Shown here: positions 1-5,538 of the stretch, in pieces
Layout of the letters: every line of letters starts with the position of its first letter
Numbering within the stretch: the first letter of the stretch is position 1
Assembly (NCBI GenBank): GCA_028277195.1
Contig: JANQGS010000038.1
Location: forward strand, 1-5,538
Direction of reading: 5' to 3'
Source of the DNA: Candidatus Gastranaerophilales bacterium
Lineage (GTDB): Bacteria; Cyanobacteriota; Vampirovibrionia; Gastranaerophilales; UBA9971
DNA: 5,538 nucleotides
Made by a program: the position numbers and the translations under genes
Notes under the pieces: generated by a model
The model's database searches: none
What the model was told of the DNA's origin: nothing
The model's input: the letters and a program-made list of their open reading frames with translations, nothing else

Positions 1-1
1 A

Positions 2-43
2 CCGGCCTCTCATGAGATTCCGGCTCAAGGCCGGAATGACGGC
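2..43. repeat. REP/MITE-like palindromic element
   Basis: Three nested symmetries are visible. ATTCCGGC (17-24) pairs with GCCGGAAT (30-37) around a 5-base loop. CCGGCC (2-7) pairs with GGCCGG (29-34) as an alternative fold. TCTCATGAGA (8-17) is itself a perfect 10-bp palindrome. The composition is much more GC-rich than the following gene. The ATTCCGG..CCGGAATGACGG pattern resembles dispersed palindromic repeats found between genes, and in Rickettsia inside genes, of many bacteria. Only one copy lies in this window, so repetitiveness is inferred from resemblance and not shown. The element may begin upstream of base 1. It is open in the same frame as the downstream CDS. Confidence 0.55.
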
Positions 44-82
44 AGTATTAAAGTATTCTCCGAAACAGGCCATAAATACCGA

Positions 83-706
83 ATGAAAATATCCAAGACA
101 GGGTACCTGAAATTCATCTCCCACCTTGACTGGCAAAAACTGGTTTACACCGCTGTCAGAAAATCCGGCATGAAAATAAATTTTTCCCGGGGGTTTAACC
201 CAACGCCCAAAATTTCCATAGGCGTTGCCCTGCCTTTATTTATCGAAGGAAAAAACGAATATATTGATATTGAACTTCAGGAAGAAATTGCCGAAAATAT
301 TATTAAGGAAAAATTAAATAAAATACTGCCTGAAAATTCCCGAATATCTCAAATTGTTAAAATCGGCAAAAAAAGCCCGAGCATAGAGCAAAGCATTTGT
401 TGGGCAGTATACAGGGCATACCCGCGGGAAAGTTTAACAGTTGAAAAAAATAACCTCGAAAGTATTGCCAAAGAGTTTTTATTAAAGGACAATATAATTA
501 TTGAGCGAACATCCAAAAAGGGTGTCAAAAAATTAAATATCAGACCACTAGTACATTCACTAGGTTTTGACAGGGAAAATAATATTCTTGAGTTCATTAT
601 ACACTCGCTTAGGGCTGATGAATTCGTAAAAATTTTAACTCCTGAAACAGACTGGAAAATAACCAGGGAAAGATTATTGGACTGTAATTTTAAAGAATTA
701 ATATGA
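83..706 (+). CDS. TIGR03936 / DUF2344 family protein (radical SAM-linked), possibly the C-terminal part of a longer protein
   Basis: The domain is recognised from its N-terminal block SKTGYLKFISHLD (residues 4-16), the motif SRGFNPTPKISIG (35-47), PLFIEGKNEYIDIEL (51-65) and the late block RTSKKGVKKLNIRPLV (142-157). These match the TIGR03936/DUF2344 family, whose members sit beside, or are fused behind, a B12-binding radical SAM protein of the TIGR03960 type. The biochemical role is not established; a link to RNA modification or maturation is only inferred from its usual neighbourhood with rng and ribosomal protein genes. The start is uncertain. The ATG at 83 has no clear Shine-Dalgarno sequence, the frame is open back to base 2 without an ATG, GTG or TTG, and the residues just before it (KYR) look like the normal family start, which commonly reads YRxRxSKTG. 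The real protein may therefore begin outside the window. The frame ends at TGA 704-706, 33 bases before the RNase gene, which fits one operon. Confidence 0.85.
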   Translation: MKISKTGYLKFISHLDWQKLVYTAVRKSGMKINFSRGFNPTPKISIGVALPLFIEGKNEYIDIELQEEIAENIIKEKLNKILPENSRISQIVKIGKKSPSIEQSICWAVYRAYPRESLTVEKNNLESIAKEFLLKDNIIIERTSKKGVKKLNIRPLVHSLGFDRENNILEFIIHSLRADEFVKILTPETDWKITRERLLDCNFKELI

Positions 707-739
707 GTTTTATAGAATTTTAGAGGAAAAAAATATTTT

Positions 740-2509
740 ATGAGCAAATCAATAATTATTTCAGAACGGGACAACATAGCAGCAGTTGTCAAGGAAAAAC
801 GCGTTGAGGAATTTTTTATCCACCGGGGCGAAATACTCCTCGGCGACATTTACCTCTCAAGGGTGCAAAATGTACTGCCCAGCATAGATGCGGCATTTGT
901 GGATGTCGGCAGCGACAAGATGGGCTTTATCCACGCTTCGGACCTGATAGGCAAGGGAGCGCTCACAGACCTTGTAAAGCCTAACCAGAAGCTCATAGTC
1001 CAGGTTATTAAAGAGCCCACGGGCCATAAAGGCCCCCGTGTCACCTCGGCAATAAGCCTGCCCGGCAGGTTTCTTGTGCTCATGCCTTTTGAGAAGGGCA
1101 TAAACGTAAGTAAAAAAATAGCCAGCCCAAAGGAAAGAGCAAGGCTTAAATCAGTTGTAAGCGTGCTAAAACCGCCCGGGGTAGGCGTAATCATAAGAAC
1201 TGAAGCCGAAGGCCAGACAGAAGCCGAAATCCAGGAAGACCTCGAATTCCTGCTGGAAAAATGGCAAAGCGTGGTCACCGTAGCTGATACAGTAACCCCG
1301 CCAAACCTGCTCTTCAGGGACCAGGACCTTTTGTATAAGGTAATAAGGGAAGCCTGCACCGAAGAGGTAAATGAAATTATTGTGGATACGTCATATGCCT
1401 TTCACAGGGCGCAGCAGCTTTTGCAGAGCTGGAATATTTCGCAAAATATTAACCTGTCACTGCACAAGGAAAAGGATTCCGTTCTTACCTACTATAATAT
1501 TGACAAGGAAATAAAAGCAGCGCTTCAGACCAAGATAAACCTCCCCAGCGGCGGTTATTTGTATATCCAGATAACAGAAGCGCTTTCAGTGATTGACGTT
1601 AACAGCGGTAAATTCGTAAGCTCCGCAACCCAGGAGGAAACCATAAGAAAAACAAACCTCGAGGCCCTTGATGAAATAGCAAGGCAGCTCAGGTTAAGAA
1701 ATATAGGCGGTATGATTATCGTTGACTTTATTGACATGGACAACAGGGCAGACCAGATAGCAATTCTTGAACAATTTGAGCTGGCGCTTGAACCTGATAA
1801 AGCAAAACCGCAAATAGGCCAGATATCTGATTTGGGCCTTGTGGAACTCACAAGGCACAGGCAAGGACAAAGCCTGGCTGAAATATTCACGAAAAAATGC
1901 CCTACCTGCTCAGGTGTGGGGAGTGTAATTGAGGACTTTAATTTTGTAGTGCCTCCGCAGGAAGCGGAAATGGCGATAAAAGCCCAGAAAACAAAGCAGT
2001 TTAAGCCTTTGTACCAGAAACCGAAGTTTGAAAAAAACCAAAAACAGAATAACGCAAATAATCGCCCCGCACCTCCAGCCCCGAGGAGGATTGAAACCAG
2101 CCCGGCTCTCACTGCCGCGGATAAGCACAAAATAGCAAACCGCAAACACGAAAGCCAGGAAAAACCTGATATCAATAACGAAACGATTAAGCGGCACATC
2201 CGGGAAAAAGACTATATCCCCGAAATGTCAAAGGTTATAAGGTTTTCCGCCGTCCCTTCAGGAATAGCCAAAAGCAGCCTTGGCGAGGATTACAAGCCTG
2301 ACGTGTTCACCATACTGGGAGAAATTGAGTCTGTAGAAGCCCGGATACAGAAGGCTGCAAGCCAGCAAACCCCGGAGAGGATTGTAAAAGCCAAAGCCGT
2401 AAAAGAGGAAAAACCTAAAACCCCCAGGGGAAAAACCCCTGCCAGGGGGAGAAAACCCGGAAAATCCCCTACAACACCCAAAACCAGAAGTAAAACAGTT
2501 AAAAAATAA
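740..2509 (+). CDS. rng: Ribonuclease E/G family endoribonuclease with long basic C-terminal tail
   Basis: This is a single-strand-specific, Mg-dependent endoribonuclease that in relatives matures rRNA and starts mRNA decay in the cytoplasm. An S1 RNA-binding domain covers about residues 33-120 (GEILLGDIYLSRV...GFIHASDLI). The 5'-monophosphate sensor Arg-Thr is at 153-154 (IIRTEAEG). The catalytic DNase I-like subdomain has D286 and N288 (VIDVNSG) and D329 (IIVDFIDMD); the 43-residue spacing equals that of E. coli RNase E D303-D346. The Zn-link CPTC is at 387-390, again at the expected distance. The core is therefore intact. After about residue 395 comes a low-complexity tail rich in Lys, Gln, Pro and Asn (410-475), a more ordered block (about 478-540) and a very basic end (550-589). 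At 589 residues it exceeds RNase G (489) but is far below E. coli RNase E. A GAGGA at 723-727, 12 bases before the ATG, supports the start. The choice of rng rather than rne is by size and neighbours. Confidence 0.95.
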   Translation: MSKSIIISERDNIAAVVKEKRVEEFFIHRGEILLGDIYLSRVQNVLPSIDAAFVDVGSDKMGFIHASDLIGKGALTDLVKPNQKLIVQVIKEPTGHKGPRVTSAISLPGRFLVLMPFEKGINVSKKIASPKERARLKSVVSVLKPPGVGVIIRTEAEGQTEAEIQEDLEFLLEKWQSVVTVADTVTPPNLLFRDQDLLYKVIREACTEEVNEIIVDTSYAFHRAQQLLQSWNISQNINLSLHKEKDSVLTYYNIDKEIKAALQTKINLPSGGYLYIQITEALSVIDVNSGKFVSSATQEETIRKTNLEALDEIARQLRLRNIGGMIIVDFIDMDNRADQIAILEQFELALEPDKAKPQIGQISDLGLVELTRHRQGQSLAEIFTKKCPTCSGVGSVIEDFNFVVPPQEAEMAIKAQKTKQFKPLYQKPKFEKNQKQNNANNRPAPPAPRRIETSPALTAADKHKIANRKHESQEKPDINNETIKRHIREKDYIPEMSKVIRFSAVPSGIAKSSLGEDYKPDVFTILGEIESVEARIQKAASQQTPERIVKAKAVKEEKPKTPRGKTPARGRKPGKSPTTPKTRSKTVKK

Positions 2510-2512
2510 GGA
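2507..2512 (+). promoter_or_regulatory. Shine-Dalgarno of the TTG-started membrane protein gene
   Basis: TAAGGA overlaps the TAA stop of the RNase gene and lies 8 bases before the TTG at 2521. This supports TTG as the start, since the next in-frame ATG (2611) would remove the signal segment. The overlap with the stop codon suggests translational coupling to the RNase gene. Confidence 0.6.
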
Positions 2513-2520
2513 AGCAGGGG

Positions 2521-2964
2521 TTGTTAAAGTTACTGTATAAATTAATACCGGTTATTTTAATTACTGCCGTTGTTTTTATAAGTTGCGGCTCAGCCTCGGA
2601 CAGCGGGGTTATGCAGGCTGAAGACCCCGCATATATACCGCCGCCGCCCGTAAAAAAAGCCCCTGAAACCATTGTTATAGAAAAAGCCCCTGAAAAACCT
2701 GCACCTATTGAGCCGCAGCCTCAAGCTCCCCGGGAGCCCCAGCAAAAACAACAAAAACAGGCCTCCGGAAATTTTTTCTTCAAACTGCTGGTTGCGACCG
2801 CAAAGGCTATAGGGGTCATTCTCCTTGCCGCGGGCGGGTATCTTCTGTATAAAAAAATAATTGCGGGTAAAATCCCTGCGAAACCCCCCGGGCAAGACGT
2901 TGAAGAGCCAAAAACCGTTGCAGAGGCAGTTTCGTCCTATATAAAGCACAAACTGGAAAAATAA
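2521..2964 (+). CDS. Small membrane protein with lipoprotein-like N-terminus and proline-rich linker, unknown function
   Basis: I do not recognise a family. The 147-residue product starts with a positively charged, hydrophobic signal segment (1-21) ending in FISC with Cys22. This is a loose lipobox, because Phe at -3 is atypical, so it could be a lipoprotein signal or an uncleaved anchor. Residues 38-80 are rich in Pro, Lys, Gln and Glu (a PPPP run, then repeated KAPE/EKAP units and QQKQQKQ). A second hydrophobic helix spans about 85-110 and is followed by KKIIAGK. A short charged C-terminus (120-147) follows. By the positive-inside rule both ends of the membrane pair face the cytoplasm if the first segment is uncleaved, leaving the proline-rich part outside; if it is cleaved, the protein is lipid-anchored and also membrane-spanning. 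The start is TTG with a good Shine-Dalgarno. It lies 11 bases after the RNase gene and probably shares its transcript. No function is claimed. Confidence 0.75.
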   Translation: MLKLLYKLIPVILITAVVFISCGSASDSGVMQAEDPAYIPPPPVKKAPETIVIEKAPEKPAPIEPQPQAPREPQQKQQKQASGNFFFKLLVATAKAIGVILLAAGGYLLYKKIIAGKIPAKPPGQDVEEPKTVAEAVSSYIKHKLEK

Positions 2965-3024
2965 GCGTATTTGGGCAATTGTAAAGTTAGACAACATCCT
3001 CTTTTGCGAACAATAACAAGTGTC

Positions 3025-3036
3025 TCGTGTACACGA
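3025..3036. promoter_or_regulatory. 12-bp perfect palindrome, possible operator or weak terminator
   Basis: TCGTGTACACGA is a perfect 12-bp palindrome in the gap between the membrane protein gene and dnaG. Seven Ts (3041-3047) follow shortly after. As RNA it can form only a 4-bp stem around GTAC, with a few weaker outer pairs, so it is a poor intrinsic terminator. The symmetry fits a binding site for a dimeric regulator better. Its location upstream of the candidate dnaG promoter is compatible with control of dnaG-rpoD. No regulator is identified. Confidence 0.35.
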
Positions 3037-3070
3037 AATATTTTTTTGTAAATTTTATATCATTTTAAGG

Positions 3071-3099
3071 TTAACTTTTTATATGTTTTTACTTAATAT
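3071..3099 (+). promoter_or_regulatory. Candidate sigma-70-type promoter for dnaG-rpoD
   Basis: TTAACT (3071-3076) and TAATAT (3094-3099) are separated by 17 bases, each matching the -35 and -10 consensus at four of six positions. The gap is strongly AT-rich, so chance matches are likely. Position supports it: this is the only intergenic space of any size in the window, and it directly precedes the dnaG ribosome-binding site. Confidence 0.35.
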
Positions 3100-3130
3100 C
3101 TATGAACTCATATTTTAATGAGGTAAGAAA

Positions 3131-4969
3131 ATGGAACAGAGCAGCCTGAAAAAACAGTCCTCAGGGAACGCGGTAGAGGAAATAAAAAACCGGCTTGATA
3201 TTTTTGAAACAGTATCAGAACATGTGCTGCTGAAAAAATCCGGGCGCAACTACTGGGGGCTCTGCCCGTTCCATAAGGAAAAAACCCCCTCTTTCTCGAT
3301 TAACCCGGAAAAAGGCATATTTAAATGCTTTGGGTGCGGGGCAGGCGGGGATTCCCTGTCCTTTCTCATGAAAGTAAACAATGCCTCGTTCTGGGAAACA
3401 ATAGTAACGCTTGCCCAGAAATTCGGCATAGAACTCCCGGAAGCAGGCGTAACCAGCGCTAATACCGAACTTAAAAAACAAATCCTGGAAGTTAATAAAC
3501 AGGCAGCCTTTTACTATAAAGAATTACTCCTCGAAAATAAGGAAGCAAGGGACTATCTCCTGAAAAGGGACATAAATGAGGAAACGATTGAAAAATTCAA
3601 TTTAGGGCTCGCCCCGGGCAGTATTGACGGCTTAATAAAAAAATATGACAGGGAAATCATCAGTAAAACGGGCCTGTCATCGTTTAAAAATCGTATAATG
3701 ATACCCATCCGGGATGAAAAGGGTAATTTTATCGCATTTGGCGCGAGAGCCCTAAAGGATTCTCAGGGCCCAAAATATCTTAACTCCCCTGACTCACCTG
3801 TTTTTAACAAAAGCAAAAGCCTCTACGCCATACACCAGGCAAAAGAAGCCATAAAGGAACTTGACAGTGTAATATTAATGGAAGGGTATTTTGACGTTAT
3901 AGCAGCGCATACTCACGGTTTGGCCAACGTGGTTGCCACGTTGGGCACGGCATTAACAGAGCAGCATGTAAGAATAATCGCCAGATATTCAGATTCAAGA
4001 AGGATTTACCTGGCTTTTGACTCGGACGAGGCAGGTGTTAATGCAACAAACCGTGGCGCTGACATAATTAAATCAGCCTTTTCCGGGCTGGGGGACATAA
4101 AGCACTTTGATGAGAGCTTTAGCGACTCTACCGTAAAAAATGAGCGAACAGCCTGTGAAATAAGGGTTGTAACCGCAAACACCGGTAAGGACCCCGATGA
4201 CTTCCTCAGGGAACAGGGCGCTGAAGCGTATAAACAGTTGGTAAAATCAGCCCCGCTCCTCATAGATTACCAGATAAACAGGATAATTAACCTCAATGAC
4301 AGGTCCTCCTCCCCCCAGGACAAGGCCCGGCTCGGAAAGGACGTTATACCACTGCTGGCGGAAATCAGGAATTCCATAATCCGCAATGAATATACCAGGC
4401 TCGTATCAGAAAGGCTCTCCATAGACGAGGAAGCCCTTAACATAGAAGTTAAGAAATCTTTACAAAATATTAAACCCGGCGAGAGTTCCAAAAAAGCCCT
4501 TACAGGCATAAATAAAGAGGAAAAGCACCTTCTGGCCCAGAAAAATTTGCTGAGCCTGTATTTTCTGAATAATGAAAAATTTGCACCTTTATGTATTAAT
4601 AATTATATTAAGGAGGTGGAGTTATCTGATACCAACCTGAACCTGATTAAGAAAAACATAGATGAGATTGTAGAAAATTTTAACGATTCTGACAAACTTT
4701 TTGATGAACTTTTAATTAAACTTGCGGACAACGAAGAGGCTAAAAAGGTTTTAACTGACTTGATATACTCAGTTGATGACAAAAAGGATATGAAAAGCGA
4801 TTTATTTCACCGGTATATAATGGACCACATCGCTTATTTACAGACCCATTCCGTTTTTGAACAGCAGGAAAAGTTAAGGGTGTCATATTATGAGGATAAC
4901 CGGGATGATATGTCTTCGAGCCGTCATCAGCAAAAAGTTAAGGAACTCATTAAGGAAAGAAGGTTATAA
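3131..4969 (+). CDS. dnaG: DNA primase DnaG
   Basis: This enzyme makes the short RNA primers for replication and works with the replicative helicase. The N-terminal CHC2 zinc finger has C45, H48, C66 and C69 (CPFH...CFGC). The RNA-polymerase-like core contains FKNRIMIPIRD (185-195) and IAFGARAL (201-208). The Toprim domain has E251 (MEGYFDV), D297 and D299 (AFDSDEAG), then KDPDDF (353-358), so the metal-binding acidic residues are present. The C-terminal region (about 465-612) should be the helicase-binding part; it is poorly conserved in the family and I recognise no motif in it. The length of 612 is normal. The Toprim domain carries about 21 extra residues compared with E. coli between the D297 and D354 motifs, at about 322-343. 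The ATG has GAGGT 6 bases upstream. rpoD starts 6 bases after the stop, so the two are almost certainly co-transcribed, as in the macromolecular synthesis operon. Confidence 0.97.
   Translation: MEQSSLKKQSSGNAVEEIKNRLDIFETVSEHVLLKKSGRNYWGLCPFHKEKTPSFSINPEKGIFKCFGCGAGGDSLSFLMKVNNASFWETIVTLAQKFGIELPEAGVTSANTELKKQILEVNKQAAFYYKELLLENKEARDYLLKRDINEETIEKFNLGLAPGSIDGLIKKYDREIISKTGLSSFKNRIMIPIRDEKGNFIAFGARALKDSQGPKYLNSPDSPVFNKSKSLYAIHQAKEAIKELDSVILMEGYFDVIAAHTHGLANVVATLGTALTEQHVRIIARYSDSRRIYLAFDSDEAGVNATNRGADIIKSAFSGLGDIKHFDESFSDSTVKNERTACEIRVVTANTGKDPDDFLREQGAEAYKQLVKSAPLLIDYQINRIINLNDRSSSPQDKARLGKDVIPLLAEIRNSIIRNEYTRLVSERLSIDEEALNIEVKKSLQNIKPGESSKKALTGINKEEKHLLAQKNLLSLYFLNNEKFAPLCINNYIKEVELSDTNLNLIKKNIDEIVENFNDSDKLFDELLIKLADNEEAKKVLTDLIYSVDDKKDMKSDLFHRYIMDHIAYLQTHSVFEQQEKLRVSYYEDNRDDMSSSRHQQKVKELIKERRL
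3924..3944. repeat. Perfect 9-bp inverted repeat inside dnaG
   Basis: CCAACGTGG (3924-3932) and CCACGTTGG (3936-3944) are exact reverse complements separated by TTG. The RNA could form a stable 9-bp hairpin with a 3-base loop. It sits in codons for the conserved stretch ANVVATLG (265-272) of the Toprim domain and has no T-run, so it is not a terminator. It may be coincidental to the coding sequence. Confidence 0.5.
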
Positions 4970-4975
4970 TAAATT

Positions 4976-5538
4976 ATGGATAAAAAGTTGGAAAAGACAA
5001 AAAACAGGGCAAGCATTGACGAAATCCTGGTGAGTGAGGACGATAACGACAGCGCCCAGATAGGAAGCCTGTTTAAATCAGGGGGTGTGGGTGTTATCGA
5101 TATTGAAGAAGAGGAAGATGTAAACATTAAGGAAGATGATATAGAAGAAGAAGAGGAAGATATAGATATTACACCTCCCAAGGGAGTGCCCATGGACGAC
5201 CCTGTAAGGATGTACCTCAGGGAAATCGGAAGAATCCAGCTGTTAACCGCGGATGAGGAAATTGAGCTCGCAAGGAAAATAACAAACGGCGGAAAAGCCG
5301 GGCAAATAGCAAAACGTAAGCTGGTCCAGGCAAATTTAAGGCTGGTCGTAAGTATAGCAAAAAAATATGTGGGCAGGGGAATGCTTTTCCTTGACCTCAT
5401 TCAGGAGGGGAATTTGGGGCTTATCAGGGCCGCCGAGAAATTTGACCATGAAAGGGGCTATAAGTTCAGCACTTACGCTACCTGGTGGATAAGACAGGCA
5501 ATTACAAGAGCGATTGCTGACCAGGCCAGGACTATAAG
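4976..5538 (+). CDS. rpoD: RNA polymerase primary sigma factor (RpoD/SigA), incomplete at the window end
   Basis: The 187 complete codons visible encode the N-terminal half of a group 1 sigma-70 factor, which directs RNA polymerase to housekeeping promoters. Region 1.2 is at about 74-103 (DDPVRMYLREIGRIQLLTAD). Region 2.1 (about 112-135) includes LVQANLRLVVSIAKKYVGRG, region 2.2 (136-155) includes FLDLIQEGNLGLIRAAEKF, and regions 2.3-2.4 reach FSTYATWWIRQAITRAIADQ, which melts and reads the -10 element. Only a few residues separate regions 1.2 and 2.1, as in SigA-type factors, with no large non-conserved insert. There is no clear region 1.1; instead residues 44-65 are a nearly continuous Glu/Asp stretch. 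The ATG at 4976 is preceded by AAGG (4960-4963) inside the end of dnaG. Regions 3 and 4 lie beyond the window. Confidence 0.96.
   Translation, partial: MDKKLEKTKNRASIDEILVSEDDNDSAQIGSLFKSGGVGVIDIEEEEDVNIKEDDIEEEEEDIDITPPKGVPMDDPVRMYLREIGRIQLLTADEEIELARKITNGGKAGQIAKRKLVQANLRLVVSIAKKYVGRGMLFLDLIQEGNLGLIRAAEKFDHERGYKFSTYATWWIRQAITRAIADQARTI
5105..5161 (+). repeat. Direct repeat in the acidic linker of rpoD
   Basis: GAAGAAGAGGAAGAT occurs exactly at 5105-5119 and 5147-5161. The offset is 42 bases, or 14 codons, so both copies are in frame and encode EEEED at residues 44-48 and 58-62. The intervening sequence is also Glu/Asp-rich. This suggests an internal duplication or slippage in a low-complexity segment with little sequence constraint. 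Confidence 0.6.

Noticed and set aside
703..723. Six-codon mini-ORF (MSFIEF) whose ATG overlaps the TGA of the DUF2344 gene
   Set aside because: It is too short to support and has no clear ribosome-binding site. It could help translational coupling to the RNase gene, but nothing in the sequence tests this.
1018..1040. Hairpin CACGGGCC / GGCCCCCGTG around ATAAA inside the RNase gene
   Set aside because: The stem needs a 2-base bulge, has no T-run and lies in codons for a conserved S1-domain loop (EPTGHKGPR). Coding constraint explains it well enough.
1433..1450. AATATTT / AAATATT inverted repeat inside the RNase gene
   Set aside because: It is made only of A and T, is short and is within an AT-rich codon run, so chance is sufficient.
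1555..2199. Long antisense open frame opposite the RNase gene (214 codons)
   Set aside because: The predicted product is a Cys/Ser/Leu-rich composition typical of the reverse strand of a coding gene, with no recognisable domain. The + strand gene has intact catalytic motifs across the same bases.
2421..2449. Alternating C-run and G-run near the end of the RNase gene as a possible terminator
   Set aside because: The 5-bp stem AGGGG/CCCCT has no following T-run and lies about 60 bases before the stop codon. It reads naturally as Pro, Arg, Gly and Lys codons of the basic tail.
4927..5400. Antisense open frame opposite the start of rpoD
   Set aside because: Its serine runs are the mirror image of the GAA/GAG/GAT codons of the acidic tract. 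The sigma factor on the + strand is unambiguous.
1..5538. Possible hidden defence, mobile or CRISPR system
   Set aside because: All substantial frames are explained by housekeeping genes. There is no spaced direct-repeat array, transposase, integrase, reverse transcriptase or toxin-antitoxin pair.

Overview
This is ordinary bacterial housekeeping DNA of moderate GC content, with every gene on the + strand. It carries an RNA-processing block (a TIGR03936/DUF2344 protein, then an RNase E/G-family endonuclease and a small membrane protein) followed by a replication/transcription block (dnaG, then the start of a primary sigma factor gene). The lineage cannot be fixed from the sequence. The codon style (very frequent AGG for Arg, many ATA and AAA codons), the lipoprotein-like signal, the long basic tail on the RNase and the insert in DnaG suggest a poorly sampled, probably diderm bacterium. 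An Elusimicrobiota-like or other candidate-phylum origin is a weak guess.

Layout. Bases 1-43 hold a compact palindromic element resembling the dispersed intergenic palindromes of many bacteria. It lies inside a reading frame that is open from the window edge into the first gene. Bases 83-706 encode the conserved DUF2344 domain, which usually accompanies or is fused to a B12-binding radical SAM protein. After 33 bases comes the RNase E/G gene (740-2509), with intact catalytic Asp residues and Zn-link and a roughly 195-residue low-complexity C-terminal extension. After 11 bases a TTG-started ORF (2521-2964) encodes an unrecognised membrane protein with a proline-rich linker. A 166-base AT-rich gap (2965-3130) holds a 12-bp perfect palindrome, a T-run and a plausible promoter. 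dnaG (3131-4969) follows, and 6 bases later rpoD (4976 to the window end, incomplete).

The first three genes look co-transcribed. The gap before dnaG looks like the start of a second unit, dnaG-rpoD, which is the core of the classical macromolecular synthesis operon but without rpsU directly upstream. The DUF2344-rng pair matches a widespread neighbourhood that usually continues into rplU/rpmA; here it continues into the small membrane protein instead. I see no CRISPR array, tRNA, rRNA, transposase or defence system. The points most worth checking are the in-frame palindromic element, the membrane protein next to the RNase, the approximately 21-residue insert in the DnaG Toprim domain and the palindrome upstream of dnaG.
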